A stretch of DNA of 64,000 nt, taken from NCBI RefSeq assembly GCF_016907385.1, contig NZ_JAFBBU010000001.1, forward strand, positions 2,480,001 through 2,544,000, given 5' to 3'. The notes beneath the pieces were generated by a model. That model worked only from the letters and a program-made list of their open reading frames with translations. It was not told the origin of the DNA and did no database searches. The position numbers and the translations under genes are program-made. Shown here in pieces: positions 35,008 through 44,267 of this stretch. Each line of letters begins with the position of its first letter. The first letter of the stretch is position 1. This DNA comes from Subtercola frigoramans (lineage in GTDB: Bacteria; Actinomycetota; Actinomycetes; Actinomycetales; Microbacteriaceae).

Positions 35008-35379
35008 TCAGACGACTGCAAGCACGATGAACTGGGCGATGAGGAGCACGAGCACGATGATTCCGACAACCAGGCCGGTGGTCGAGACGCGGTTCGGTGA
35101 GCGACGTCCGAGCAATCCCAGAATGAGAACGACGACCGCCGGGACGACGTTGAGAATTGACGCAACCACGGAGAATGCCAAGTAGTAACCGTAGTCGTCG
35201 GTGTCCAGGCTCGCGAGCGTCGCCACCAGGAAGGCGACCGTCACGGCGAGACCGAGAAGAGCAATCACGATGAAGATGATTGTCGACACCCTGACACCGG
35301 CCGAGAGAGGTCGCGCCGGTTTCGCGGCACCTGCTACCGGGGTGACCGGGAGGATGGGCGTGGGCTCAGCAGACGACAT
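35008..35379 (-). CDS. Small membrane protein, unknown function
   Basis: This 123-residue protein has a Pro/Ala-rich polar N-terminus of about 27 residues followed by three hydrophobic segments. Between the first two lies an acidic, aromatic loop (LDTDDYGYYLAF). It resembles DUF4064/DUF4190-like small membrane proteins, but no family is firmly recognised. GGAG sits eight bases upstream of the ATG. It is 43 bases upstream of the methylase-like gene on the same strand and may be co-transcribed with it. Confidence 0.6.
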   Translation of the reverse strand: MSSAEPTPILPVTPVAGAAKPARPLSAGVRVSTIIFIVIALLGLAVTVAFLVATLASLDTDDYGYYLAFSVVASILNVVPAVVVLILGLLGRRSPNRVSTTGLVVGIIVLVLLIAQFIVLAVV

Positions 35380-35691
35380 GAGAATTCTCCTCTAATCGGT
35401 CGAGCGAACGCCGCCCCTGCGCCGAGTACTGCTCAGGCTACACAGGGCACCTCCACGGCAGCGACAGGCTCGCGGTAGGAGTCGTGCACACGTTCGTCCC
35501 GTCGGGTTCGGCATCACGGCAAGGGGGCGCCTGCTCAGGTGGCGGCGCAATCGAGGGTCGACCACAACGACGTGGGTGCGGCATCTGGACTCCTGCCTGC
35601 CAGTTTTCTCACCAACAGTCAGGGTGAGTCAGGCCGAGGCGACTGAAGCCGCCGAACTCGAACCTTTCGTCGCCTGAGCTGTCGGGCTGCC
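35380..35691. other. 312-base gap without a gene
   Basis: I see no coding frame with family similarity and no RNA gene. Downstream of the MerR gene stop there is an inverted repeat with a long loop (AGGCGAC at 35637-35643 with GTCGCCT at 35669-35675) and a shorter one (CTCACC/GGTGAG), which may end MerR transcription. GC content is lower in the middle. Confidence 0.4.
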
Positions 35692-36450
35692 CTACAGCTC
35701 GGCTTCTGCGAACACGCGCATCGCATCTCGCACGAAGGTCGCGCCCTCCGTGCCGCCATAGTTCACAGCAAACCGTTCGTCATTCACATAGGAATCGCCC
35801 AACCAGCTGAAGTACTGTTTCGTCGGCCGGCCGTCGGCGGACTTCGGAGCACCAGGGATGCCGCAAAGCCAGTCGCACTGGCGCTTCGCCAATTCCTGGG
35901 CGAGAGGGCCGTCGATCGCCGCGCCGCACTGTGCGGCACTGGCCCAGTCGGAAGCCAATTCTGCTGCAGCCATCAGAAAATCATCGCTCTCCCTCTGTGA
36001 CATCGAGGTGTACCACCTGTCGCTTGCCGCATAGGATTCTGCGCCCCACTTCTCTTCGACCTCGTCTTTGTAGACGGTGTGATCGAATCCGTCGAACATC
36101 TTCTCTGCCATCGGTTCTTCGCCTTTCTCCAGGTCGTGGATTGTTCGTGAAACGCTCGTCATCAGGCGGTCGAGCCGTTTCTTCTCTTCGGTGAGCCACT
36201 CCAGGTGTGCACGCAGCGCAACGGTGTCGTTTCGTTGCCCCGCCAGAATCTCGGCTATGGCCGGGATGCCCAGCCCGAGCTCGCGCAACAGCAACACTCG
36301 CTGCAGGCGAACAAGCGCGACGGCGTCGTAGTACCGGTACTCGTTGTCGCCGATCCGGCTCGGCGTCACGAGCCCCACCTCGCCGTAGTGACGCAGCGTG
36401 CGACTCGTGGTGCCCGCCAAACGCGCGATCTGCTGGATGCTCCACTCCAT
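35692..36450 (-). CDS. MerR family regulator with TipAS ligand-binding domain
   Basis: This 252-residue protein has a MerR winged helix (residues 1-75, WSIQQIARLAGTTSRTLRHY). A coiled-coil dimer helix follows (about 76-115), then a TipAS domain (about 118-250) with conserved WGAESYAASDRWY, WASAAQCGAAIDGP and YVNDERFAVNYGG. TipA-type proteins bind thiopeptides and other multidrug ligands and switch on their own promoter. The upstream region has exactly that kind of promoter: a 19-base spacer with a palindrome inside. No separate efflux gene lies beside it, so self-activation and sequestration of the drug may be its main role. The start is supported by GGAGG just upstream. Confidence 0.88.
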   Translation of the reverse strand: MEWSIQQIARLAGTTSRTLRHYGEVGLVTPSRIGDNEYRYYDAVALVRLQRVLLLRELGLGIPAIAEILAGQRNDTVALRAHLEWLTEEKKRLDRLMTSVSRTIHDLEKGEEPMAEKMFDGFDHTVYKDEVEEKWGAESYAASDRWYTSMSQRESDDFLMAAAELASDWASAAQCGAAIDGPLAQELAKRQCDWLCGIPGAPKSADGRPTKQYFSWLGDSYVNDERFAVNYGGTEGATFVRDAMRVFAEAEL

Positions 36451-36472
36451 GAGCGACCTCCTTCACCGACAG

Positions 36473-36504
36473 ACACTACGGCTTGACGCTGCGTCAACGT
36501 CAAG
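36473..36504 (-). promoter_or_regulatory. MerR-type promoter with 19-bp spacer and dyad
   Basis: On the minus strand the -35 TTGACG (36503-36498) and the -10 TAGTGT (36478-36473) are 19 bases apart. The dyad CTTGACG-N9-CGTCAAG (36482-36504) fills the spacer. MerR activators unwind such over-long spacers to allow transcription, so this is the expected self-regulated promoter of the TipA-like gene. Confidence 0.7.
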
Positions 36505-36591
36505 CGGGCTCACTGCCCGAGTGAGTCGCCTGCGCCGAAATGCGGCCGCCCCACGGGGCTCACGTCGGCGCAGCAGACGCACAGCCCGACG

Positions 36592-36867
36592 TCAGTGTGT
36601 CTTGTAAGCATCCCTCCGGTGCACGATCGAGATGATCACGATAACCAGCTGCCGGTCGATGATTCGGTAGATGATCCTGTACTCACCGCGGCGGGCCGAA
36701 TACAGCGGATAGAGCGGCTCTTCGAGTTGCTTGCCCAGTCGTGTGGGGTTCTCGCTCAGTGCACCCAGAATGAACTCGAATGCCGCAGTGGCTACTTTCT
36801 CGGGAAGCCCCTCAGCGAGCGCCCTGCGCGCGGACTTGGTGAATGTGACCTCATACTTCTCATTCAC
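36592..36867 (-). CDS. RelE/ParE family toxin
   Basis: This 91-residue basic protein matches RelE-type toxins. It starts YEVTFTKSARRALAEGLPEKV, then KQLEEPLYPLYSARRGEYRIIYRI, and ends VIISIVHRRDAYKTH with the usual Arg/Asp/Tyr tail. Such toxins cut mRNA on the ribosome. Its ATG overlaps the stop of the antitoxin (ATGA), ensuring that antitoxin is made first. Length and layout are typical of the RelE branch found with YefM/Phd antitoxins. Confidence 0.85.
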   Translation of the reverse strand: MNEKYEVTFTKSARRALAEGLPEKVATAAFEFILGALSENPTRLGKQLEEPLYPLYSARRGEYRIIYRIIDRQLVIVIISIVHRRDAYKTH

Positions 36868-37148
36868 TCGGCGAGACGGCCTGCTTCTCGCATGGCAGCG
36901 CGAACGTTCTCGAGGTCGTACACCTCACCCGCTTCGACTTCGCGAATACCCACACGAATCGCCTCGATCGACTCTGAATCTCTCAGCAGCTCAACCGTCT
37001 CGATCAACGAGTCGTAGTCGTCAGCACCGAGGATTACGGCGGCTCGGCCACCGTTCTTCGTGACTTCGAAGCGCTCATGCGTCGTCGCGGCCGATTCGAC
37101 GATGCGAGAGAAATTGGCCCGGGCATCTGCAACGGAAAGAGTTGTCAT
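36864..37148 (-). CDS. Phd/YefM family antitoxin
   Basis: This 94-residue protein begins TTLSVADARANFSRIVESAA, the YefM/Phd dimerisation and DNA-binding fold. It continues with FEVTKNGGRAAVILGADDYDSL and an acidic C-terminal tail that would bind the toxin. It is the first gene of a two-gene module with the RelE toxin (four-base overlap). TACAAT lies seven bases before the ATG with no Shine-Dalgarno sequence, and a small inverted repeat TACA-GAAT-TGTA (37150-37161) covers that box, suggesting a leaderless, self-repressed transcript. It sits just after the terminator of tRNA-Ala. Confidence 0.85.
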   Translation of the reverse strand: MTTLSVADARANFSRIVESAATTHERFEVTKNGGRAAVILGADDYDSLIETVELLRDSESIEAIRVGIREVEAGEVYDLENVRAAMREAGRLAE

Positions 37149-37180
37149 GTACAGAATTGTAGCGCATTGCCCGAGAATGG

Positions 37181-37212
37181 AGAAAGAAAAATGGCCCACC
37201 CTGAGGTGAGCC
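37181..37212 (-). terminator. Intrinsic terminator of tRNA-Ala
   Basis: On the minus strand the stem GGCTCACC/GGTGGGCC (eight pairs, one G-U) with a four-base loop is followed by ATTTTTCTTTCT, a clear T-run. It ends 10 bases after the tRNA and separates it from the antitoxin gene. Confidence 0.8.
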
Positions 37213-37220
37213 GCTTTCAT

Positions 37221-37297
<77 letters not shown>

Positions 37298-37377
37298 GAA
37301 ATCTCGAACTTTTCGCTCGAAACAACTTGCTTAGACTACTACATGCCGGGCCCCGCCGCGAAACCACGAGGCACTCT

Positions 37378-37430
37378 GGCCGACCGCCGAGGAGAGGGCA
37401 TCCTCGAGCATCCGGACCCGGCGGTCAGCC
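37378..37430 (-). terminator. Branched hairpin after rsfS
   Basis: GGCCGACCGCCG (37378-37389) pairs with CGGCGGTCAGCC (37419-37430) with one mismatch. The loop holds a second hairpin, GAGGA/TCCTC. The stem overlaps the rsfS stop codon and no T-run follows, so it is only a likely terminator. Confidence 0.4.
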
Positions 37431-37790
37431 CACCGAGATGGTGAGCGGAACGACCGGGCAGTCCTTCCACAGGCGCTCCAGGGAGTAGTACATGCGGTCT
37501 TCGTCGTGGAAGACGTGCACGACGACGTCGCCGAAGTCGAGCAGCACCCAGCGGCCCTCAGAGAGGCCCTCGCGGCGCAGGAGCTTCACGCCGTGTTCGA
37601 GGAGCTTGTCGATGACCTCTTCGGCGATGGCGCGAACCTGGGGTTCGTTGCGGCCCGAGGCGAGCAGGAAGACGTCGGTCAGGGGCAGGGGGCCGGAGAC
37701 ATCGAGTGCGACGATGTTTTCGGCCTGCTTGGCGTCGGCCGCCGTTGCGGCGATCTGGGTGAGTTCTAGGGAACGAGGTGTTGCAGTCAC
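37425..37790 (-). CDS. rsfS: Ribosome silencing factor RsfS
   Basis: This 121-residue protein of the RsfS/Iojap family shows NIVALDVSGPLPLTDVFLLASG, AIAEEVIDKLLEHGVKLLRREG and WVLLDFGDVVVHVFHDEDRMYYSLERLW. It binds ribosomal protein L14 and keeps the subunits apart when nutrients run low. The start is GTG at 37790, 21 bases after the stop of the acidic membrane protein gene. The order nadD - acidic protein - rsfS is the usual one in Microbacteriaceae and forms an operon on this strand. It is full length. Confidence 0.95.
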   Translation of the reverse strand: MTATPRSLELTQIAATAADAKQAENIVALDVSGPLPLTDVFLLASGRNEPQVRAIAEEVIDKLLEHGVKLLRREGLSEGRWVLLDFGDVVVHVFHDEDRMYYSLERLWKDCPVVPLTISVG

Positions 37791-37811
37791 GAAGTGTGGG
37801 TTACCAAACGG

Positions 37812-39173
37812 TTAGAAGATGTGAAAAACAAAGGCAGCGAGCAGGAGGCCGATGACCCCGATTGCAAGCACACCGGCCGTCACCGCGAGGATGACGGGTG
37901 CGTTGACCCGGCTTCTCTTGGGCGGGGCGACCAGTCCGGAGCTGGACCCATGAGTACTGATGGCGCGTGTGGCGCTCACCGGAGCGACATCGGAACCGAT
38001 CTCGCTGTCATGGTCGAGAAATGCGTCGAGTTCGGCCGATTCGAGGCCGTCGGCGGGTGCGGCACCCGTCGAACCGAGGCTCATGGGCAGGTCGATCGAA
38101 CCCGTGATGATGACTTCGCCGGTCTCATCGAGCGCTGTTCCCACGTCACCGTGGTTCGGCACAGAGGGGAGGACGAGCGCACTGGTGCTCAAGACACTGT
38201 TCGATGAACCGACACCGCGCGCGCCGATCAAGTCGTCGAAAGATGTCGTAGCCAGGTCAGTGCGAATGACTTCGCGCTCGACAGGGGTCTGGAACAGCGG
38301 GGCCAGGATCGGCGCCTCGGGGCTCTCATCGATGGTGATGATGTGAACAGCGTCGGGGTTCGGTGTGTCGTCGATCTCAGCGAGTTCGTCTTCTTCGGCG
38401 GCGGCGAGCTCGGGAGCGACGGCCTCGTCGATGACCAGCAACTCTTCGACGACGGGTTCTGCGGCCTCGACGCCTTCGACGTGCTCCGAGTTCGGAGCGT
38501 CATCCACACCTGTTGACGCTGCCGCGCTGCGGTCGGCCCAGATGTTGCCCACACCGAAAGTACTGGTGTCGACCCCCTCTGGGGCCTGCTCGTCTTCGTG
38601 GATGAGTTCGGCGATGATCGGGCCCGTTGCCGGCGCCGCTTCAGTCTCAGGTGCCGTTTCGCTGTCCGCAGCCGCGGCCGGTGTCGCGTAAGGATGATCG
38701 GCTGAGAGTGCGCGGCGGGCGCGCCTGCTCAGAATGGGCATCGCGGTCGTTGCAGCAAGGGCCGCACCGGGCTGCACGTCGTCGTCACCCTCGTCGACCG
38801 CAGGCGAATCGCCTGCGACGTCGACCGAGGCTGGATCGGTACCGGGGTCGGGTTCGGCCACTGGCTCGTCAGCAACAGCAACAGCAGCCGCAACGTCAGC
38901 GGGCCCATCGTCGGAAACCGGTTCGATCGGAGCGACCTCAGGCGCGTCTTCAGCAACTTCGCGCGGAGCAGGTGCAGCGATCACGGCTCGGGCAGCTTCT
39001 TCTTCGAAGGCCAGGCGTTCGCGGTCGGCTTCGGCAGCAGCCTCGGCCCGTCGCTGGGCCTCAGCCTCTTCGGCGGCCTTCGCTTCTTCTTTTTGCTGCT
39101 TGCGCGGCTTCTGACGCTCGAGGTCACGGAGCTGCCGCCTGGTCAGCGGTTGCTCGTCGTGAGGCACAGTCAT
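37812..39173 (-). CDS. Long acidic protein with N-terminal coiled coil and C-terminal membrane anchor
   Basis: This 453-residue protein begins with a charged coiled coil of Lys, Glu and Ala heptads (about residues 10-65, [18 protein letters not shown]). A very acidic, low-complexity middle (rich in Ala, Glu, Asp, Val, Pro) contains one basic patch [19 protein letters not shown] single membrane helix lies at the C-terminus (residues 428-452). No enzyme domain is seen. The same kind of protein lies between nadD and rsfS in relatives, so it is conserved by position but fast-evolving. The start overlaps the nadD stop (ATGA). It could be a membrane-tethered scaffold near the ribosome-associated genes it travels with. 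Confidence 0.75.
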   Translation of the reverse strand: MTVPHDEQPLTRRQLRDLERQKPRKQQKEEAKAAEEAEAQRRAEAAAEADRERLAFEEEAARAVIAAPAPREVAEDAPEVAPIEPVSDDGPADVAAAVAVADEPVAEPDPGTDPASVDVAGDSPAVDEGDDDVQPGAALAATTAMPILSRRARRALSADHPYATPAAAADSETAPETEAAPATGPIIAELIHEDEQAPEGVDTSTFGVGNIWADRSAAASTGVDDAPNSEHVEGVEAAEPVVEELLVIDEAVAPELAAAEEDELAEIDDTPNPDAVHIITIDESPEAPILAPLFQTPVEREVIRTDLATTSFDDLIGARGVGSSNSVLSTSALVLPSVPNHGDVGTALDETGEVIITGSIDLPMSLGSTGAAPADGLESAELDAFLDHDSEIGSDVAPVSATRAISTHGSSSGLVAPPKRSRVNAPVILAVTAGVLAIGVIGLLLAAFVFHIF

Positions 39174-39790
39174 TCAACACTCCGATATAGGTGATGCTTG
39201 GTGATGTACTGAACTACACCGTCGGGTACCAAGTACCACACTGGGAATCCCCGGCCTACCCGCCCACGACAGTCGGTTGACGAAATCGCGAGCGCCGGAA
39301 CTTCCAAATAGCTTACGTCCTGGCGCGGCAAAGCGGAAATGGCGAGGGTGTGGCCCGGCCGCGACACCGCGACGAAGTGGGCGAGAGACCAGAGTTCGAC
39401 GGCGTCTTTCCAGCCGAGAATCTGCGCGATCGCGTCAGCCCCCGAGATGAAGAACAGGTCTGCATCGGGGTTCGCCGCCTTCAGGTCGCGCAGCGTGTCG
39501 ATCGTGTAGGTGGGCCCGCCGCGATCGATGTCGACCCGGCTCACCGTGAAACGAGGGTTGGATGCTGTCGCGATCACCGTCATGAGATACCGGTGCTCTG
39601 CCTCTGTCACATCGGTCTTCTGCCAAGGCTGGCCCGTTGGCACGAAGAGCACAGTGTCGAGGTCGAAGAACTGTGCCACTTCACTCGCGGCGACGAGGTG
39701 GCCGTGGTGGATTGGGTCGAAGGTGCCGCCCATGATCCCGATCCGCGGTCGCCGCGGCTGCCCCTCGAGCGCCGGCGTCACTGCCGTCAT
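39170..39790 (-). CDS. nadD: Nicotinate-nucleotide adenylyltransferase
   Basis: This 206-residue enzyme of NAD synthesis has the nucleotidyltransferase motif [12 protein letters not shown] near the N-terminus and [13 protein letters not shown] near the C-terminus, both essential for ATP and NaMN binding. It joins nicotinate mononucleotide and ATP to deamido-NAD. Length is normal. The ATG at 39790 precedes about 17 extra residues before the core ([12 protein letters not shown]). It overlaps the following acidic-protein gene by four bases. A small membrane protein gene lies 45 bases upstream. Confidence 0.95.
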   Translation of the reverse strand: MTAVTPALEGQPRRPRIGIMGGTFDPIHHGHLVAASEVAQFFDLDTVLFVPTGQPWQKTDVTEAEHRYLMTVIATASNPRFTVSRVDIDRGGPTYTIDTLRDLKAANPDADLFFISGADAIAQILGWKDAVELWSLAHFVAVSRPGHTLAISALPRQDVSYLEVPALAISSTDCRGRVGRGFPVWYLVPDGVVQYITKHHLYRSVE

Positions 39791-39835
39791 GCGCTGCGTG
39801 CCCGTCGTCTGGCCGACATGCTTGTGCAGCAGACC

Positions 39836-40060
39836 TCAGTGATCCGCACCGGTCCGGTCGCCGTGCCCGTGCAGGTCGTGCGTCTTCGCAAAGGCTTCAC
39901 CCTTGTGTGCGTGACGGTTGGCTACGTCACGGTAACTCCACATGACGAGACCGGAGGCCAGGAAGATGACGAACGCGATCAGGCCGAAGAAGAACGCGGG
40001 GATCGGCAGTTCATTGACGACGCCTTCAGCCAGCACGATCGCATTTGCAACAACAGACAT
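39836..40060 (-). CDS. Small single-helix membrane protein
   Basis: This 74-residue protein has one strong hydrophobic helix (about residues 18-42, PAFFFGLIAFVIFLASGLVM) with its N-terminus outside. A cytoplasmic tail rich in His and charged residues follows (NRHAHKGEAF, HDLHGHGDRTGADH; six histidines in the last 27). It is regularly found between proA and nadD in Microbacteriaceae. Function is unknown. AGGAG lies before the ATG. It lies 45 bases before nadD on the same strand. Confidence 0.7.
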   Translation of the reverse strand: MSVVANAIVLAEGVVNELPIPAFFFGLIAFVIFLASGLVMWSYRDVANRHAHKGEAFAKTHDLHGHGDRTGADH

Positions 40061-40119
40061 GGGTTCTCCTGAGATCCTCGGTTCGATACAAGACTAGCGG
40101 TTGGGCGGCATGTGCCCTT

Positions 40120-41388
40120 TCACTGCCTGATCTGGCCGCTGCCACGCACGAGCCACTTTGTACTCGTCAACTCGGGCAGCCCCATCGGCCCTCGCGCGTG
40201 GAGCTTCTGGGTGGAGATGCCGACCTCCGCACCGAACCCGAACTCGCCGCCGTCCGTGAAGCGCGTCGATGCATTCACCATCACGGCGGCAGAGTCGACC
40301 TCGTTGAGGAAGCGTTCGGCATTGCCGAGGTCATTGGTGATGATCGACTCGGTGTGGTGCGTCGAGTACTGGCGGATGTGCTCCATCGCTTCATCGATGT
40401 CGCCGACGACCCTGACGGCCAGGTCGAGGCTCATGTATTCGGCCTGCCAGTCTTCTTCGGTGGCCGCGACCGCGTCGGCGAAGAGCGCCCGTGTCTCGTC
40501 GTCGCCATGAATGACGACACCGGATGCCCGGAGGCGGGCCAGCACGGCGGGCAACAGCCGCTCTGCAGCACCGCGGTGCACCAGCAGTGTCTCGAGGGCG
40601 TTGCACACGCTCGGGCGCTGCACCTTGGCGTTGTGCACGATGTCGACGGCCCACTTCTCGTCGGCGCTCTCGTCGAGGAACACGTGGACCACGCCGGCAC
40701 CCGTCTCGATGACGGGAACCTTCGATTCGGCCACCACCGTGTTGATGAGCGACGCGCTTCCCCGAGGGATGAGTACGTCGACGAGGCCTCGAGCCTGCAT
40801 GAGTTCTTTCGCGCCGTCACGCCCGAATTCGTCGATGGTCTGCACCGAATCGGCGGGCAGCCCCACGCTCGCAAGCGCCTCCTGAATGAGCGACACCAGC
40901 ACACTGTTGGTGTTCTCGGCGGCAGACCCCCCACGAAGCACCACGGCGTTGCCGCTCTTGAGCGCCAGAGCCGCGATGTCGACGGTGACGTTGGGCCGCG
41001 CCTCGTAGATCACGCCGACCACACCGAACGGCACCCGCACCTGGTCGATGCGCACGCCGTTGGGCAGCACGCGGCCACGGATGCTCTCACCGACCGGGTC
41101 GACAAGAGTGGTGATCTCGCGCACGGCATCGGCGAGGACGGTGAGCCGAGCATCCGTCAGCGCCAGCCTGTCTTGCAGCGCCTTCGAGAGACCGTTCTCG
41201 CGGCCGTTCGCCAGGTCGAGCTCGTTCGCCGGCAGAATCGTGCCCGCGCCGCCTTCGACGGCATCGGCGATGGCGTGCAGTGCTCGGTTCTTGAGGTCGG
41301 CGTTCGCCGTTGCGAGAGTCAGCGAGGCGGTACGCGCCGCGAGCAGTTTGTCGGTCAGCGAAGGAGCGTCGAGAGTGGTGTGCGACAT
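40120..41388 (-). CDS. proA: Gamma-glutamyl phosphate reductase
   Basis: This 422-residue protein of the aldehyde dehydrogenase superfamily catalyses the second step of proline synthesis: NADPH reduces gamma-glutamyl phosphate to the semialdehyde. The catalytic cysteine is in VQRPSVCNALETLLVH. Other landmarks are PFGVVGVIYEARPNVT, FGFGAEVGISTQKLHARGP at the C-terminus and RGSASLINTVV. It is full length. It lies 40 bases after proB on the same strand in the order obgE-proB-proA. Confidence 0.96.
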   Translation of the reverse strand: MSHTTLDAPSLTDKLLAARTASLTLATANADLKNRALHAIADAVEGGAGTILPANELDLANGRENGLSKALQDRLALTDARLTVLADAVREITTLVDPVGESIRGRVLPNGVRIDQVRVPFGVVGVIYEARPNVTVDIAALALKSGNAVVLRGGSAAENTNSVLVSLIQEALASVGLPADSVQTIDEFGRDGAKELMQARGLVDVLIPRGSASLINTVVAESKVPVIETGAGVVHVFLDESADEKWAVDIVHNAKVQRPSVCNALETLLVHRGAAERLLPAVLARLRASGVVIHGDDETRALFADAVAATEEDWQAEYMSLDLAVRVVGDIDEAMEHIRQYSTHHTESIITNDLGNAERFLNEVDSAAVMVNASTRFTDGGEFGFGAEVGISTQKLHARGPMGLPELTSTKWLVRGSGQIRQ

Positions 41389-41428
41389 ACCCGAATTCTA
41401 CCCAATGCCCGACCCGAGATGGGCGGTC

Positions 41429-42223
41429 TCAGGCGTGCTGGGGAACGAAGAACGTACCGACCGGATGCCCGGCGAGCGCTTCGTTCACGAGCGACGCACT
41501 CGTCACCAGAACGGCGGTGCCTGCGTCTGCCGCGAGGCGCGCCGCCGACACCTTCGTTGCAGCTCCCCCGGTGCCGACACCAGCCGCACCGATGTCGCCG
41601 AACGTCACATCGCTGAGCAGGTCGCCCACCGGCACGTCGACGATCTTCACGGCACCCGCTTCGTGGGGAGGACGTGTGTACAGGGCATCGACGTCGGAGA
41701 GCAGCACCAGCAACTCGGCCCTGACCAGGATCGACACGAGGGCAGCCAGCCGGTCGTTGTCGCCGAAACGGATCTCGTGCGTGGCGACGGTGTCGTTCTC
41801 GTTCACGATGGGCAGGATCCGAAGGCCCAGAAGCCGCTCCATCGCCCGCTGGGCGTTCGAGCGGTGGCTCGGATTCTCGAGGTCGCCGGCGGTGAGCAGC
41901 ACCTGGCCCGCCACGATTCCGAAGCGGTCGAGGCTGTCCTGGTAGCGGTAGATGAGCACGTTCTGGCCGACGGCCGCGGCAGCCTGTTGGGTTGCGAGGT
42001 CGGTGGGCCGGGCATCCAGTTGCAGGTAGGGCATACCGGTGGCGATCGCACCCGACGAAACGAGGATGACCTCGGTGCCGCGACCGTGCGCAGCAGCGAG
42101 CGCTGCGACGAGCGGGCCGATCTGGCCGGCATTCTCGCCGCTGATCGACGAGGAGCCGACCTTCACGACGACGCGCCTGGCCGCGACGATCCCGTCACGC
42201 GACGAGAGGAGACTGCGTGTCAC
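41429..42223 (-). CDS. proB: Glutamate 5-kinase (short form without PUA domain)
   Basis: This 264-residue amino-acid kinase shows [11 protein letters not shown] at the N-terminus (ATP loop), [27 protein letters not shown] (glutamate and proline-feedback site) and [21 protein letters not shown]. It phosphorylates glutamate, the first step of proline synthesis. The protein ends after the kinase domain; the C-terminal PUA domain present in E. coli ProB (367 residues) is absent, as in several Actinobacteria. The GTG start overlaps the obgE stop (GTGA), so it is coupled to that gene. Confidence 0.95.
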   Translation of the reverse strand: MTRSLLSSRDGIVAARRVVVKVGSSSISGENAGQIGPLVAALAAAHGRGTEVILVSSGAIATGMPYLQLDARPTDLATQQAAAAVGQNVLIYRYQDSLDRFGIVAGQVLLTAGDLENPSHRSNAQRAMERLLGLRILPIVNENDTVATHEIRFGDNDRLAALVSILVRAELLVLLSDVDALYTRPPHEAGAVKIVDVPVGDLLSDVTFGDIGAAGVGTGGAATKVSAARLAADAGTAVLVTSASLVNEALAGHPVGTFFVPQHA

Positions 42224-43848
42224 GCGTCATCCTTGTCACTGGGGCGCTCCGCCTGTGATTCAGCGGCATCGTCGACGCTGGATGCGCCGGCGCCTGCTGC
42301 AGCAGCGGCGAAGTCCGCCTCGGTGAACTCGGAATCCCCGAGACCGTCTGCCTCATCGCCCCAGAGGCCGGCTTCTTTCTCACGGACGAGTTCAGCGCGC
42401 GCGGCAGCCTTGGCATCCATCATCTCGACGTAGCGCTCGCGACGGGTCTGGTTGGTGCGGCGAGGATTGATGTCGAGGCGCGGGTCGGTACCGCGAGGTG
42501 CCGTGACCAGTTCGGCCGTCGAGGTGAGGGTCGGCTCCCAGTCGAACACGATGCCGTTGCCCGGGCCGATGACGACGGTCGAGCCGCCCACGGCCCCCGC
42601 GCGGAACAACTCGTCTTCGACGCCCAGCTTGGCGAGCCGGTCGGCGAGAAAGCCGATGGCCTCTTCGTTGGTGAAGTCTGTCTGTGCGACCCAGCGTTGG
42701 GGCTTGCCGCCCAGCACCCGGTAGATGTTTCCGAACGACCCACCCTCGACTTTGACGACGAAGTCAGCATCGTCGACAGCCTTCGGCCGGATAACGATGC
42801 GCGGCTTCGCCTGTTCGAGCTGGGCCTCGGCGCGCGCCTTGGTGACAACCTCGGCGAGAGCGAACGAGAGCGCAGGCAGGCCCTCATGGCTGGCGGTCGA
42901 GATCTCGAATACGCGGTAGCCGCGTGCCTCGAGGTCAGGGCGAACCATTTCAGCCAGGTCGCGCGCTTCGGGCACGTCGATCTTGTTGAGTGCGATCAGC
43001 TGCGGGCGGTCGAGCAGCGGGAGCTGGCCCTCTGGCACCGGGTAGGCGGCGAGCTCGGCGAGAATGATGTCGAGGTCGCTGATCGGGTCGCGATCGGGCT
43101 CGAGCGTGGCGCAGTCGAGCACGTGCAGAAGGGCGCTGCACCGTTCGACGTGCCGAAGGAATTCGAGACCGAGGCCCTTGCCCTCGCTGGCGCCTTCGAT
43201 GAGCCCGGGAACATCGGCAACGGTGTAGCGCACCTCGCCGGCCTGAACGACACCAAGGTTGGGGTGCAACGTTGTGAACGGGTAGTCCGCGATCTTCGGT
43301 TTCGCTGCCGACATCGCCGCGACGAGGCTCGACTTGCCGGCGGAGGGGTACCCCACGAGGGCGATGTCGGCCACCGTCTTGAGCTCGAGAAAGATGTCGC
43401 CTTCCCAGCCGGGAGTGCCCAACAGCGCGAAACCGGGAGCTTTGCGCTTGCTCGACGAAAGGGCCGCGTTGCCGAGGCCCCCCTGGCCACCGGGTGCGAC
43501 GACGATACGGATGCCCGGCTCGTCCATGTCGACGAGAGTGTTGCCCTCCTCGTCTTTCACGACGGTGCCTACCGGCACTGGCAGGATCAGGTCTTCGCTG
43601 GAGAAGCCGCTACGGTGGTCGCCCATTCCCGGGCCACCGTTCTCACTGACACGGTGGGGCCGGCGGTGGTATTCGAGAATGGTCGTCGTCTGCGGGTCGC
43701 TCACGAGAACGATGTCTCCGCCGTTGCCGCCGTTGCCGCCGTCGGGGCCTGCAAGCGGCTTGAACTTCTCCCGCTTGATCGACACGCAGCCGTTGCCGCC
43801 GTTTCCGGCGCGCAGATGGAGGGTTACTTGGTCAACAAACGTTGCCAT
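42220..43848 (-). CDS. obgE: Obg/CgtA family GTPase
   Basis: This 542-residue protein has a glycine-rich Obg fold at the N-terminus (about residues 1-158, with [27 protein letters not shown]). The G domain follows, with the P-loop GYPSAGKSS (about 166), [12 protein letters not shown] (switch I), [10 protein letters not shown] and NKIDVPEA. The OCT domain (about 340-425) includes a conserved FxIxR-like part. An acidic tail of about 100 residues ends in [20 protein letters not shown]. It binds the 50S subunit and coordinates ribosome assembly with growth. It lies downstream of rplU-rpmA after a strong hairpin and overlaps proB by four bases. Confidence 0.97.
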   Translation of the reverse strand: MATFVDQVTLHLRAGNGGNGCVSIKREKFKPLAGPDGGNGGNGGDIVLVSDPQTTTILEYHRRPHRVSENGGPGMGDHRSGFSSEDLILPVPVGTVVKDEEGNTLVDMDEPGIRIVVAPGGQGGLGNAALSSSKRKAPGFALLGTPGWEGDIFLELKTVADIALVGYPSAGKSSLVAAMSAAKPKIADYPFTTLHPNLGVVQAGEVRYTVADVPGLIEGASEGKGLGLEFLRHVERCSALLHVLDCATLEPDRDPISDLDIILAELAAYPVPEGQLPLLDRPQLIALNKIDVPEARDLAEMVRPDLEARGYRVFEISTASHEGLPALSFALAEVVTKARAEAQLEQAKPRIVIRPKAVDDADFVVKVEGGSFGNIYRVLGGKPQRWVAQTDFTNEEAIGFLADRLAKLGVEDELFRAGAVGGSTVVIGPGNGIVFDWEPTLTSTAELVTAPRGTDPRLDINPRRTNQTRRERYVEMMDAKAAARAELVREKEAGLWGDEADGLGDSEFTEADFAAAAAGAGASSVDDAAESQAERPSDKDDA

Positions 43849-43922
43849 TTGCTCTCCTAACGAAGGGTTGAACGAAAAAACGCAGGGCCAATGAAACGAA
43901 GACGCCGGCCAATGAAACGAAA

Positions 43923-43950
43923 GAAGGGGCGGGCCGAAGCCCGCCCCTTC
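43923..43950 (-). terminator. Strong hairpin between rpmA and obgE
   Basis: This is a perfect 12-pair GC stem closed by a C(UUCG)G tetraloop on the minus strand, followed by TTTCGTTTC. It begins 20 bases after the rpmA stop. It should end or attenuate the rplU-rpmA transcript, giving more ribosomal protein mRNA than obgE mRNA. Confidence 0.75.
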
Positions 43951-43970
43951 TCACAACAAGAGGTACCTGA

Positions 43971-44252
43971 CTAGGCAGACACCAAGGCAGCCTCAGCCGC
44001 CACCGGAACGACAATATTGATGACCTTGCGGCCACCCTTCTGGCCGAACTCGACAGAGCCTGCAGCCAGAGCGAACAGCGTGTCGTCGCCGCCACGGCCG
44101 ACGTTGACGCCGGGGTGGAAGTGCGTGCCACGCTGGCGAACGATGATCTCGCCAGCGGAGACGACCTGACCACCGAAGCGCTTCACGCCGAGTCGCTGCG
44201 CGTTGGAGTCACGACCGTTGCGAGTGGAACTCGCGCCCTTTTTGTGTGCCAT
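43971..44252 (-). CDS. rpmA: 50S ribosomal protein L27
   Basis: This 93-residue ribosomal protein begins [22 protein letters not shown], the flexible N-terminus that reaches the peptidyl-transferase centre. It continues with [23 protein letters not shown] and [14 protein letters not shown]. No N-terminal leader for Prp-type cleavage (as in Firmicutes) is present. It lies 15 bases after rplU and before the obgE hairpin, in the standard order. Confidence 0.98.
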   Translation of the reverse strand: MAHKKGASSTRNGRDSNAQRLGVKRFGGQVVSAGEIIVRQRGTHFHPGVNVGRGGDDTLFALAAGSVEFGQKGGRKVINIVVPVAAEAALVSA

Positions 44253-44267
44253 TTGTTCTACCCAGCC

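Noticed and set aside
35380..35691. Small RNA in the gap upstream of the small membrane gene
   Set aside because: Only long-loop inverted repeats are seen; no promoter or T-run supports an RNA gene.
43923..43950. Possible CRISPR or repeat unit between rpmA and obgE
   Set aside because: A single perfect hairpin with a UUCG loop; no second copy or spacer seen. It is better read as a terminator. No CRISPR array was seen anywhere in the window.
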